64,000 nucleotides of DNA from Timema cristinae (lineage: Eukaryota > Arthropoda > Insecta > Phasmatodea > Timematidae): contig JBCFYV010000253.1 in NCBI GenBank assembly GCA_039000515.1, positions 33,672-97,671 on the forward strand. Direction: 5' to 3'. Of the stretch, positions 43,497 to 56,143 are shown piece after piece; the first letter of the stretch is position 1; each line of letters starts with the position of its first letter. Below the pieces are notes generated by a model that was not told the origin of the DNA, ran no database searches, and saw only the letters and a program-made list of their open reading frames with translations. The translations under genes were made by a program, and so were the position numbers.

Positions 43497-44489
43497 GGTG
43501 GAAAAATTACCAACAAGGAGTTGGAGAAAAGATCAATATGCAGAATGGCTTCAGAAGCATGGTATTGTTTTCCATCCAATGGCTCTGAAGGGAGAACTGA
43601 TGGCCCTAGCCTTAGCAAACAAACCAAAAAAGAGGTGAGATTAAAATTCTCACTAGCTAAATTAAACTGTAGATCATAATTGAGATGACTGCCCCAAAGT
43701 GTAACTTCATATTATCATACCAAATATGTGTGTATGAATATATATTAGGCCCCTATTTACTGTTGTATTATTCAGGTACAAAATTGATGAAATGATCAAC
43801 GAGTATGGACACCAAGTTCTGCGTCTACCTCCCTACCACTGCGAGTACAACCCTATAGAATTGGTATGGGCGCAGTGCAAAACCCATTACAACAAACACA
43901 CCGGCCGCGATAGGAAGTTCGATGATGTAGCTGTTAAATCCATATGGGAGGAAGCTCTCGCTAAAATTACCCCTGAGATGTACTGTTGATTTGAAAAAAA
44001 AAATCTGTATAGGTGAAAGTCTAGCTGAGAATATGTTTTGAAAGTATTAAATATGTTTGCGTTGGTCCAATTATTATATAACATTGTTTCTCTTGGCTCC
44101 CAGTCATTAACTTTTACCCCTTATTTCACATGATTTGTTGCTCTAAGAGGGTGACATGCTAATTAGTAACCATGATAAGCCACAGGATCCTTGCATATAT
44201 ATACTAATTAGCAGTCACCCTCACTTACCCCTTATTAAATGTTTGTTTTATGTTATAAATGAGGATATGTGTGGATAAATATAAATGTTTTAGCTGGAGT
44301 AAGCACGTGGACCACTGTGAGAAACTTATTTAAGAAGATTGGGAAAGGGAGATGAAAATGGATGTGAATGACAGACACCCACCATTAATAATCAACCTAG
44401 GCGACGACAGTGATGACAATGAAGATGAGTCCAACTCCAGTGATGATGCAGAAGAAGTTCTGGCTACACCTCTAGATGATACATTTTAA
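43497..44489 (+). pseudogene. Sailor-like transposase, copy 2, last three exons
   Basis: Exon one, opened by a TTTTTAG acceptor at 43497, ends at 43634 and encodes VEKLPTRSWRKDQYAEWLQ and ALKGELMALALANKPKKR. A 141-base GT-AG intron (43635-43775) follows. Exon two encodes YKIDEMINEYGHQVLRLPPY and YNPIELVWAQ, containing the catalytic E. The last exon (44294-44489) encodes WSKHVDHCEKLI, a stop, EDWEREMKMD and an acidic tail with DDSDDNEDESNSSDDAEE. The first two catalytic residues are absent, because the upstream part is missing. One in-frame stop is present in the last exon. Confidence 0.75.
43635..43775 (+). other. intron present in Sailor copy 2 and absent from copy 1
   Basis: AAGAG|GTGAGA ... 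TTATTCAG|GTACAAAATT. Copy 1 (36460) reads AAGAGGTATAAAATTGATGA without a break, exactly as if spliced. This is seen directly. Confidence 0.85.
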
Positions 44490-44889
44490 AGGTTCTGGCC
44501 CAGGGTGAGATAGTAAACAATTCTTATAGTTGCTAACATGTTTTTACGCACACTAAATTAAATTATAAAAATCATTACTGTATCAAAATATTAAGTCAAG
44601 TTAAGCTCTTACAAATCTGACATATTATACTGTAATAGCCATTAAACACTAATTTAATTTGAAAATAAAGTGAAAAAGAAAAAAAAATCTTTTGATTTTT
44701 TTTAGAATAAGTTAGAGAAAAAAAAATTACTTAAACATTCAAATGGTTATTTATTCTTTTTATAAGTTTTCTTGGTTTCAAAAGTGACAGCTGCCAGACA
44801 GCCGACATTTCAAAACATATGTTTTGGCGTAGGGATACGTTTTGTAAATCTAGTTACTTTTCCAGAAATGTTCTACTGTTCTTCATACC

Positions 44890-46050
44890 GAAATCAGACT
44901 GTACTTACAACACTCCATCAAAATGTGGTACACACTAAGGGGAGCACCACAAAATTCACACACTGGGCTACGACACACCATCCCAAATGGACCGCAGATT
45001 GTTCTTAGCATAGGTCGAAACAAACTGCTCGTACCAGTTGCGTTAACACCCCACACCAAACATAACCCTTTAGATCTAAAAACATGACACCCAGACTTGC
45101 CTCCGGATGCAGGGGTGCTGCCTCCTTGGCCGTCTAGTCCACCAGTTGATTTCCTGAAAGAGCACCATGACCAGGAATACAGCAAAGGGTGGGCAGAGTG
45201 CTTAATGAGTCAATTTTAAAAATTTGATCATGTAATATTTGTGCGAGGGGATTCCAGGAGTAGAGGTTGGACAATGACAACAGAGCACTCATGGATTCTT
45301 AGACGACCCCCCCCCCCCCCACCTCCAGGTTATGGGTGTTAAAATCCCCCAAACTGAAATAGGGGGGCAGGAAGTTTAACCAATAGGACCTTTAGGCTTC
45401 TCTTGGTAACACATTCCTCTGGTGGGAGGTAGAGTCAGCATAGTGCCACATCTACAGATATAGGGACATACAGGCAGTAATTCCTTGGAGATCAGAAACG
45501 ATAGTATCTTTATGGCGTATATAGCTTCGTGCACATCTCCGTTTGCCCGATCAAATCAAAACTTGTCCACACAATAAGCATTGTACCCAAAAAGCATCAA
45601 GTTATCATTAGGGTGGAAGTGGGTCTCCATCAAACATAATTTGGAAGGATGCAGGTAAGTAAAGAGTAACTTAATTTCCTATAAATGAGCAGAGAAACCC
45701 CTACAATTCCAATGTAGTAGTGGCATTATTTATTTATATAAAACTTATTAATCCACGGTCTCCATAATAGTATCTCTAAAAACAAAAATTGATTTAGGAC
45801 CTTTTGCTTCAACAAGTCTCTCCTCAATCTCTCGCTTCAGGAAAGGCTTTTGCTTTAACAAGTCTCTCCTCAACCTCTCGCTTCAGGAAAGGCTTTTGTT
45901 TCTCCATGAGAGACGCCTTTTAATTTATATTAAAATTGGCGGCCCTTCTCTGAACTTTCTTTTAAGCACCTATGTGACTCCCTTTGCAACCTCACCTGTT
46001 CTGCCACCCAATCTAATCTCTCGAGTCCCAGAGGAAAGATTGGGCGGCTC
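44890..46050 (-). mobile_element. LINE copy E, internally deleted
   Basis: 44890-45300 matches the C-terminal zinc-motif and RNase H region (SPVCEFCGAPLSVYHILMEC). At a poly-C run (45307-45320) it jumps to endonuclease/ORF1 sequence (45321-46050). The middle of ORF2, including the reverse transcriptase, is missing. A 46-bp direct duplication (AACAAGTCTCTCCTCAA unit) lies at 45805-45896. No long frame remains. Confidence 0.75.
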
Positions 46051-46059
46051 AGTAATAGT

Positions 46060-47110
46060 ATATATACACACATATATATATTAAAGTAACCTAACTTTTG
46101 CTGTTGATAAATTTAATAGACTTTTATTTTTCCAAATCTTTTGCTAGAAATGGCTGGTTTGTTAACTATGCAATGCTTCAACTACTATATGACTAATTGT
46201 TAACAAGTAGGGATCTTGTTTACATCTCTTTTTTGTGTCGACATCTAATGGTCTCGCGAGAGTTTGACTTTAAGTCTGTAAGCCAAACTCTCGTGTTGTT
46301 GAAATATCTGAGTGATATTAATATTTAAATTTAACCTTTTAAAGTCTGCATTCACCGGAGTGAATCAGACACCTTTTGTAACAATTTAAAATTGCCTATT
46401 AGGCTCTTGCTTTTGTCATCACATTACTATTTGATATAGAATGATTAATAATTTGTACTAAATTCAACATTAGGGGATGTTCTGTCTATTCAAGGCTGAC
46501 CCAGTTAATTGAAGATATGTTACTTGTTTAGTAACATACTCGTTGACATACTGCACCAATACTATAAAAGTTATAATTTAATTGATTTCCAACATACCTC
46601 CGTTTGAACTTTGAGGTCATGTTAATTGTTATTAACTTTGAATAAACCATTCATATTGTTATTTAAATCTTTACAATGTTTTGCCTTTATGCATGTCCCT
46701 TTGATTCCACCCACCCACCTTTTAGTCTATCCATGGTCATAGAGAAGAGTGTAAAGTGGTCAGGGTTTTAGGCCCTTAGCTCTCAACCATTTCTTTTATA
46801 AAATTATATTAGTTTGCCATTGTTTACATTTTAATACACTCAAGATACTGAGAATACTAAACTGATAAATACATTGTTCATTTCATCTAGGCCTAATTTA
46901 ACTCTCTTTATTACTATCAAATGGTTAATTATAAGAAAGTGTGGGATTTTATGGTAATTATAAGTTATGTACATCATAACCAAAGTTGTAAGCAATATAT
47001 ATTTTAAATTTCAATTCATTAACTTCATTTTCAGATCTTTGAACTTTATATCTAATAGTTCTTCATTATTTAAAATCTTTGTTGGAATTATAGTCATCCA
47101 AATTTATTAC
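46060..47110. other. AT-rich sequence, one short hairpin
   Basis: No gene recognised. A ten-base stem (CGAGAGTTTG / CAAACTCTCG) separated by a 17-base spacer lies at about 46256-46292. Confidence 0.4.
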
Positions 47111-47119
47111 TTTTACTTT

Positions 47120-47401
47120 TCATTTTAAGCATCGTGCAATGTAGTGATAGCTGAACCCGGAAGTTGGGAGATGCACCTGTGGCTTGCACTTGTGGTCTTT
47201 CAGTGGGGTGGAAGGTTTTGGCGCAGACGCCTGGCCAATCAGCGCATTCAGTTTAGCGTCTGTGTTTGACCCTATGTGGAAGAGAAGCGTGAGACGCGAC
47301 ACTGGACGGTTAGCACGCAAAGAGTTAAGACCTGTACTCACTCTTAGCTTATCATAGTGGGTAGAGATTGTTTCGGGATGGGGAAAGTAGAGGTAGCCCA
47401 A
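47120..47401 (-). other. 93-codon open frame in a less AT-rich patch, unrecognised
   Basis: A minus-strand frame (MGYLYFPHPETISTHYDKLR...) in a patch richer in GC than its surroundings. I see no motif. It lies inside the large golgin-45 intron. Confidence 0.2.
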
Positions 47402-47738
47402 GTGGCTAACTAATTATCATTAGCAATGTCACAACTAATTCGTGTTTCAAAATTAAATATACATGGTACTAAAATGTAAATTTATTGATTAAAATAAAAC
47501 TTCCAATGCTACACTACATAATAATTCTTTTATCGGCTGTGTACCTCTACCCCACCATTATATATATAAATAACCCCGAGATGCTCTACCCAAACAACTG
47601 ACTGCCGTGGACGACAATGTTTGTATGAAGATTACTGAGGGAGGTAGGGGGACTTGGTACAAGAGGTAGTAGTGTGGGCGGTATCAGTGCAATTTTTTTT
47701 TTAAATTAGCAAAACATAAATTTAACAAAGAAACTAAC

Positions 47739-48329
47739 CTGAGCCTGAAACTTTAATTGACTTTCTAGCTGTGTGTTCTCCTCTTTCAATGTTTTTAACT
47801 CCAGAATAAAGCATTCTCGCTCAGTTTCCAACTCTTGAATGGTATTCTTCATACTCAAACCATCTAAATCAAGAGTTGCTTTTCTTTCCAAAGATATTGC
47901 TTTAGCACTGTCTACTTCATTATCTTCATGTTTAGCAGACAAAGATGGAACTTCTGAAATGTGTTTCTTTAGCATTTGTCTATCAAGTCTGTTTTTCTTA
48001 TCCAAAGGTATCATTGATTTCACAGCTGCCTTGTAGGGTTCATAAGGCACAAATTTGGGTTCTTTAGATTTTAAAACTGTCCAGTATTTTTGTATCCTTT
48101 TTTAATTTAATCACATTCTTTGGCACAAGGTTGACTACTTTGCCTACTATAAGAGGTGGGGACGGGGAATAATGCTTGTAGTCTTGCGGTCTATAAATTA
48201 GTTTGTCTCCTAGTGTGAACTTGTCACGTTTCAGTACTTTGTTCTCAGTTTTGTTAATTTCAGAGTTTTCCATACCATCTCCTTCAGTACGTGCCGGTGA
48301 TGGTAATGGTAATGGCTGCATCTCTCCAC
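47739..48329 (-). CDS. BLZF1: golgin-45 exon, N-terminal half
   Basis: Starts at a TTTTCACAG acceptor and ends at CAG|GTTAGT. An ATG eight bases in (MQPLPLPSPARTEGDGME) may be the start codon. Conserved pieces follow: PPLIVGKVVNLVPKNVIKLK, then KEPKFVPYEPYKAAVKS, and a coiled-coil start ENTQLESQLKFQAQ. These match golgin-45 N-terminal features (VGKVV and PYEPYKAAV blocks). The two halves are in different frames because of one extra T in a TTTT run at 48069-48076. Without it the frame is continuous to the donor. Splicing to 24170-24340 is in phase 0. Confidence 0.8.
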
Positions 48330-48454
48330 CTGTGAAAAGTTCAAATGAGAAAATATTATAGAAAGTGTTGACAATAATTTTATTAAACATTTATAATAAC
48401 AAGGTACTGTATTGAAGTTTAAATTTATATTTAAATCTGGATCAAGCACTAAAT

Positions 48455-50510
48455 ATATTATTATTGGTGTTTATAGGCACGCAGACACAATGAAGTCATT
48501 AGGGCCTTAAAAATTATAAAACCATAGAGGAGAGTAAAAATATATAGTCCATCTGTTAGGATAAGCAGGAAGATACAAAATAAAAGACAATATACAATAC
48601 TAAAATTCTGTATAAGAAAAATCTCAATATGAGACAATCCATGGGAGTGCTCAAATGGGTTATTAAAATTATGAGTGATACACCTGCTAACAAAACCAAC
48701 AGGTGTATACACTACATTAAAGATACAAACACACATTTGAAAATTTTATATGTTAATTTAAAAGACAAACAAAAAATTAAAAAATCAAATATTAAAAATA
48801 CTAAACAGGCATATTAAAGCATACTAAAACTACTAAAAAGACAAAACATATTAAAGTACTTTAAAAAAAATATTCTCAATATGAGATAGAATCCAATTGA
48901 GCCACTTATAAAAGTGACTCAGATGGAATCTAAAAGATTTGCCTGGCGCATAAAACTGAGTAAACAAATAACACCATCTGCACTGTCACCTAATAAAAAT
49001 CGAAAGTAACCATTAAAACTATAAGCCAGGCGAATAGGGGCATAAATGCGAGACTCCCCCAAAAGGTGGTATACACTAAAGGGAGCATTGGAAATAACAC
49101 ACACTGGAGGTGGGTCCCCTCTCAATAAAATCCATGGGTCAAAGAAATATGTCAGAAACGAAGTCTTGTCACGATGACCTATCTTCTAGACTTTTGTATA
49201 GAGGAGGGCCACCATGACACACCGCCTCTAATGGACAGCAGCTTGTTCTGAGCAGGGGTCGAAATCCACTGCTTGTGACCGATGCTTAAGACCCTATACC
49301 AGAAATAACCCTTTAACTCTAAAAACATTACATCCAAACTCGCCTCAGAAGAAAGATGCCTTATTTGCTGCCTGGTCCACCAATTCATTTCCTGAAAGAC
49401 TAGCGTGTCCAGAAATCCAGCAGAAAGCAAGCTGGGTGTTTAATAAATCGATTTTTAAAATGTGTGCTTATATCATCTGCGAGAGGGGATTCCAGGAGTA
49501 TACAGTGGACAATGTCAATAGGCCCCCATTAAATCCGTGCAGATGAGAACAGAATGATGACAATTACAATATAGAAAACACAGATTTAAAACTGGTGTAC
49601 AACTCAGCCATAAAAAAACACTGGTTTCTTCAGGTAAGCCAAATTTAAAAATGGATCCTTCCACAACAAAAGTACATCTCACAGAAGACCATATTTAGCG
49701 TAATCAGTATATATGTGCTTAAATCCCTTAAAGCGAGTGAGCATGTCAAAGGTCCTCTCATATATAATAGCGGAGTGGTATCTTTAGGGAACTTTGCAAG
49801 ATCAAAATGGCAATGAGGTAAACATATCTTCCAGGGTGAAACTCAATCTGGAGTTGTAGGGGTAGCCTTTGGCAGGACTATCCCACACGGGCCGAAAACC
49901 GATAGCATCTGTATGCTCACTGTCCTTGCACTATGCCATTTGGTTTAATTCAAGACTCAGTTGAGAATATGGACCATAGGCAGTAGGCAACAAGCTTTGG
50001 CATGCAATGCAGTTTTGAATGTAATATGCCAGAAGATACGACCACCGATAAGTAAGAGGGGTCTCACAGGATCGGCACAAATGCTGACGACTGGACTGGT
50101 ACGAATAATACCAGTAGCCAGTCATATACCAGCATGGTGGAATCTCTAACGCAGATGGTCTGGCCGAACCATAAACAAAGCTGCCCTAATCCAGTTTTTT
50201 ATCTTACCAAGGCCTTATGGAGGTGCATCAAGGTTTCCCTATCAGCACCCCAAGAACATTCGTTTAACCACTTTAAAGCAAATTGAGTGCTTTTACAAAT
50301 CTAGCTTTCAGGTCTTAGATGTGGGGATCAAGGTTAATTTAATATCAAATAAAAGTCCCAAGAACGTTATAGTCTCCGAGACTGGTAAAATAACAAGGTT
50401 CATTAAAATATTGGGGGTTGGCTGTATTCCTCATAATTTATATCTATGAAAGTGGACAATCGTCGTCTTAAATCGCAGAGAAACGAAAGTTGTTTCACGA
50501 TTCCCATGTC
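48455..50510 (-). mobile_element. LINE copy F, 5'-truncated 3' half
   Basis: Begins with the ATT tail and the ATGAAGTCATTAGGGCCTTA 3' terminus. It includes the C-terminal zinc-type motif (PPVCVISNAPFSVYHLLGES, one cysteine lost) at 49000-49110 and RNase H remnants. It ends in the reverse transcriptase C-terminal region near 50510. All frames are broken. The golgin-45 exon lies only about 130 bases beyond its tail. Confidence 0.8.
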
Positions 50511-50732
50511 CAAAGATTGACAGCCAGTTGTACAGCAGGATTACGACTTCTTTGGTTTTACATGATAGCTAGCAGAAGCTATCAGTAATACCAACATTGT
50601 GTGAAAGTAACTTTTGTGAACATATTTGAAAATATTATTATTTGCTAAGTATTACTATTATCACTAAAAATCAATCACTTTTAGCAATACTCCCCACAGA
50701 TAACAGCATAATTTTACTTCCCATAGTCAAAT

Positions 50733-50743
50733 TTAACAAAATA
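50733..50743. repeat. LINE copy G target-site duplication, left
   Basis: TTAACAAAATA, repeated exactly at 56710-56720. Confidence 0.85.
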
Positions 50744-51099
50744 TTATTATTATTTGTTTAACGGCCCATCGACATATCTAGGTCATTAGGGCCTGGAAAT
50801 ACATTAAAAACATAATAAAATACCCATAGGGGAAAGAGATAAAACATTCACCATCTGAGACACTCCATAGGAGTGCTCAAAAGGGCTCTTGGTATAAATT
50901 AAGTGATACACCGCTAAAAAAAAAACCACAAGTGTATCACTCCAATAAAAGACAAAACAAACATATTAAAATATAACACATTAAAAAGACAAAACATGTT
51001 AAAATGATAATACGTTAAAAAGACAAAACAACATGTTAAATTGTAATAAAATTGTTAAAAAGATCCCAATATGAGATAATATCCAAAAGAACCACTTTA

Positions 51100-54000
51100 T
51101 AAAAGTGACTCAATGGCATTAAAAAGATCCGCCTGGCGTATAAAACGGAGTAAACAATTAACTCCATCCGCACTATCGCGTAATAAAAAACGTAGGTCAC
51201 CTTTAAAATCAAGAGCCAGGCGGATAGGGACATATGTACAACACTCCACCAAAATGTGATACACACTAAGGGGAGCATCGCAAAATTCACACACAGGAGG
51301 TGGATCCCCTCTGAGTAAAAATCCGTGGGATAGAAATGTATGCCCGACGCGGAGTCTCGTCACGATGACCTCCTCTCTCCTAGACTTTCGTATAGAAGAG
51401 GGCCATCGCGACACACCATCCCTGATGGACCGCAGCTTGTTCTGAGCAGGGTCGAGACCCACTGCTCGTGCCAGGTGCGTAACACTCCACGCCGAACATA
51501 AACCCTTAAGATCTAAAAACATGACACCCAGACTCGCCTCTGGAGGCAAGCTCGCTGCTGCCTGGTCCGCCAGTTCATTCCCTGGAAGACCAGCGTGAGC
51601 AGGAATCCACAAAAGGCGAGCCGGTGCTTAATGAATCAATTTTTAAAATTTGTTCATGTAATCATCTGCACGAGGGGATTCCAGGAATAAAGTGTGGACA
51701 ATGCCAACAGAGCACTCATGGAATCCGTGTAGATGAGAACAGAAAGTGACTATTTCAATATATAAAGCACAAAGATTTAAAAATGGCATACAATTCGCCG
51801 TAAAAACACTGGTTTCTTTAGGTAAACCAAATTTAAAATTGGATCCTCCACAACAAAAGCACATCCCACGGAGGCTCCAGATTTAGAGCCATCAGTGTAG
51901 ATTCGCTCAAATCCATGAAAGCGAGTGGAGAGAAGCTCATTAAAGGTCCTCTCATATACAAAGTTTGGGGGTTCCTTTAGGGAACTTGGCAAGATCAAAA
52001 TGGCATTTCGAGGGCGTATTTTTCCAGGGAGAAACTCGACCTGGTGATATGAGGATAGCCTTTGGCAGCACTATCCCACACGTGTCGAAAACCGATAGCA
52101 TCCGGATCCCAACCGGCCTTGTACTACGCCATTTGGTTTCATACAAGACACGGTTAGGGGATGCAAAACAGGGCGGTAGGCAACATGCTCTGGCATGCAG
52201 TGCAGTTTGGACACGTAAGATTCCAGGAGGTAAGACCGCCGGTAAGAAAGAGGGGGCTCACCCACGTCGGCACAGATGCTGACGACTGGACTGGTACGAA
52301 AAGCACCAGTAGCCAGTCGAATGCCAGCATGGTGGACGCTATCGAGCATCTTTAACGCCGAGGGTCTAGCGGAACCATAAACAAAACTGCCGTAATCAAG
52401 TTTTGATCTCACCAAGGCTCTATAGAGGTGCATCAAGGTTTCCCTATCAGCACCCCAAGAGCGACCACTCACAACTTTAAGTAAATTCAAAGCTTAACAC
52501 ACCTCGCTTTCAGGTCTTTATGTGGGGGATCCAAGTTAATTTAAAATCGAATAAAAGTCCCAGGAACCTTACGGTCTCGGAGACAGGTAAAACAACGTTT
52601 TTCATTAAAATATTGGGGGCTGGCTGTATTCCGCGTAATCTATGGAAATGGACGACAGTCGTTTTGGCCGCAGAGAAACGAAAACCATTACGAGATGCCC
52701 ACAACCATAGATTGTTTACAGCGAGTCGTATCTGTCGTTCAGTAAGCCGTGTGGAGACTTGATGAACTGCAATAAATTGCGTATCATCCACAAAAAGCAT
52801 GAACGAACAGGTAAGTGCACGTTGTCTACAATGCTAATTTATCGCAATAGCGAACAACGTGCAGCTCAAAGGACTGCCCTGGGGCACCCCATTTTCTTGA
52901 ATAAAATCATCGGATAAGGTGTTGTTTAACCTTACCCGAAGTGTCTATCTGACATAAAATTAGCTAAAAAAATAGGGAGGCTCCCCGGAACCCCCAATTA
53001 AAAAGGTTTTTTAAGATGCGTAACGCCATGTAGTATCGTACGCCTTCTCCAAATCAAAGAAAACAGCCAAAAGATGCTGTTTATGGAGAAAAGCGTCACG
53101 AACAGCAGTTCAAGACGGACGAGATAAATCAACCGTGGACGGTTACGGCGAAAACTACATTGAATATTGGATAGCAGATTGCGGGATTCTAAACACCATA
53201 TAAGTCATTTATTTGTAATTTTTTCTAATATTTTGCATACACAGCTAGTTAAGGCTATCGGTCTAAAAACTAGTTGGCTCTAATTTTTCCTTGCCACTTT
53301 TATATATTGGGATAACGGTTGCTTGCCTCCACAGTGTTGGGAATTGACGAGATTCCCAAACACAATTGTAGAGGTCTAAGAAAACGCCCGTCCAGCAGGG
53401 GACAGTTTGCGCAACATTTCATAATGGATATCATGGGCCAGAAGTTGTATTGCCCGCCTGGGACAGGGCATAAGTAAGTTCCTCTTTAGTAAAGGGGGAG
53501 TTTAATCCTCCCCCCGACTTTGTCCAAAATCGATAGTAAGGCGCTCGATGCAGCGCTTATTCACCGCGAACTCGTTAGAGTAGCTCGCAGTGCTAAAAAA
53601 TATTGGCGAACATCGAGCCCAATACATTGGCGACCTCCATAGGAGAGGAGACAAGTGAACCGTTTGACATAAGTGCGGATATATTATAAAATGGTATTTT
53701 TGCTAATACGTACTTTACGAATGTGATCCCAAACCTTGGTTGTGGGAGTGGAAATAGTAAGGGTAGAAATAAACTGTCTCCAAGACTCTCTTCTGCTTTT
53801 TCGAATGAACGGCGAGCTCTAGCACGTAGAATCCGGAATGACTCCAGATTATCCGAAGTAGGACATCGATGAAAGAGACGTAGGCCCTTCGATGGTTATT
53901 GAAATAGCCAGCCGGCACTCCTCGTTCCACCAGGGAACAGGACGGTGGCGCGGTTTGGCGAGGATTTAGGGATGGATGCCCTCGCCGCCGCATGACTGTC

Positions 54001-54770
54001 GAAGTAAATTGCCCAGCCTTAACATTACGCAGGAGAATGGGGTTCGTCAAATACAGCGAGCTCGCGGAAATTTATTCCAGATAGCACGTTTAAGAGCCCA
54101 TTGGGGGAACCTTGCTGTACTGGCAGGATCTTTAATTTGTGAAAACAGAATGGAAGTTATCGCTGCCACATAGGTCCGAGTGAACCTCCCAAAGGAAGTG
54201 ATTAGCAATCCCGGGGTACATAGGGCTAAGTCGATGCAGGGGAAATACCCATTAAAGTTGGAGAAGTGTGTCTGGGTCCCGGTGTTCATTAACATCAGGT
54301 TTCCCGAACAAGAATATCCTCTACCATCCTCCCGCGGGTGTATGTAAAATTAGACCCCCCCACCAGGTTATGCGCGTTAAAGTCCCCCAAGATGATATAG
54401 GGGGGCGGGAAGTTGTAGAAAGAGGGCCTCTAGAGTCCTCTTGGAAAACCCGTTCACCTGGTGGGAGGTAAAATACAGCATACGGTTACCTCCATAGGAA
54501 GGGAGGCTCTGACAGCAATCACTTGGAGATCTGAGACAATATTTATAAACTTATGATATAGTTGCTACGTGCAAATATAGCTACACCTCCTTTAACCCGA
54601 TCAAAGAGTGGCTTGTCGTACGATATACATCGTACCCACGAAGCATCGGTTGTCAGTTGGGCGGAAATGGGTTTTTTGCAAACACAAGATGGGAGGATGC
54701 AGGGAAGAAATTAGTAGTTTAATTTCCTCTGCAACGAGCATAGAAACCCCTACAATTTTCCCTTGTAGTA
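51100..54770 (-). pseudogene. LINE copy G ORF2
   Basis: Endonuclease 54770-53715 has lost parts of the GDFNAHN region. The reverse transcriptase lies at 53480-52510 with the catalytic LFVDDTQFIAVHQ near 52790. RNase H lies at 52100-51550 (IYTDGSKSGASVGCAFVVED, then WIPAHAGLPGNELADQAAAS). The C-terminal CEFCDAPLSVYHILVEC zinc motif (C-x2-C-x8-H-x4-C) lies near 51270-51310. The 171-codon open piece (51097-51612) covers the last two domains. Frameshifts occur about every 200-300 bases. Confidence 0.85.
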
Positions 54771-54799
54771 GCGACAATATTTATTAATATATAATTTAA

Positions 54800-56143
54800 T
54801 TAATTATCCTCACAATCCATAACACTATCCTTTAAAAATAAAAATTTATTGAAGACTTTTTTAGGTCCTCTTGCTTTTCCCCAAACTTTCTTGGGCCTCC
54901 CGCTTCAGGAAAGGCTTTGGTTTGTCCTGTAGAGACTGGGACGGGAGATCCTTACGCGAAGGCTTTGTTAAAGCCTTCAACGCTTTTTTTAGAGTTATTT
55001 TTTTCGGCGGTCCCTCGCTGGTCCTTCCCCAAGGCACCAGTGGACTCGCCTTTACACATCGCCTGTACCACTACTCATCCCGACCTCCGGAGTTCCTGTG
55101 GCGGGGTTGAGCGGCTCGACAACGGTCGCAGATGGTTTAGGACCACGAGGAGGACTCGGGGGTGTTCCCCGAGGAGGCCTCCTCGGGGTATAGGTGGTGG
55201 AGGCGACTTCGACGTGGGTGTCCGCCCCCTTGTACTATTTTGGTACCACCATAGATGGTGCTGGTTGCCTTTTAGTGTCTCGAGTAGAGACGAGTGGCAC
55301 AGGTCGTGTAGGCGTATTGGCAATATTAACTGAGCAATGGCAGTTGGGGCAATTTATTTTTCTGGCTTACAATCTGACTATAAGATGTCTGAAATACCGG
55401 AGCTTGACTGGATACATATTCCTTGCGGGCCTGGGCATAAGGTATCTTCTTTTCACATTGGATCTCCAGGACTTTTTTCTCCACCTTCCATTTCGGACAG
55501 GTCCGAGACCAAGCAGAATGCGGACCCTTGCAGTTGACGCAGAACTTATGAGACCACACGGTGTATCGTGAGCCTCCTGTCCGCACCACAGCATCTCAGC
55601 TTCGTATGCCAAATTCCTGGCACTGAAAGCAGCGCCGAGGATTGGGAACGTATGGCCTGACTCTGAGCACATGGAAGCCCGCTCGAACCTCCTTTGGAGG
55701 ATGGGAGTCGCAAAGGGAGGATGTATGTATCCATCTTTTTCCTCTGTCCGTTCTTTTTGGTAATGATACGGTAGACCTCGGTGACATGCTGAGGGGAAAG
55801 ATCCTCACAGAAATCCTCAATGCTCACGCAGTCGAGGTCAAAAACAAGTGACCACTTCTTGCAAACATTGAGAACCTGGGGGCTCCACCTTCACCTGTAT
55901 ATTTGCCGTATTGCTCAACGGTATTTCGGAGATCGCCATAATTTTCGAGGATTTTGTGCCAGTCATAGTCTGTATCATAATGGTGCCATCACGCAGTTTC
56001 CTTATTAAAACAGGGCTGGACGGCCTTACCCGTTTCCGCCTCTTATAATTAATACGGCCCGGGAGGGCCAGGCAGTAAGATGCCAGCAGAACTTGGCAGT
56101 ATGGTGCCAGCGGACAGTAAGGTTCAGCTGGCAGTGGACTCAA
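54800..56143 (-). pseudogene. LINE copy G ORF1
   Basis: From 56143 down, an N-terminal region contains ARAGFHVLRVRPYVPNP. A CFQCQEFG knuckle, a CGQEAHDT-type knuckle and NCKGPHSAWSRTCPKW follow at 55400-55650. KVEKKVLEIQCEKKIPYAQA precedes a short proline-rich stretch (55140-55200) that is only a fraction of the array in copy B. Gag-like RNA-binding role by homology. Several frameshifts. Confidence 0.75.

Noticed and set aside
46256..46292. RNA hairpin gene or terminator
   Set aside because: A ten-base stem with a 17-base spacer is too little evidence, with no flanking promoter or conservation.
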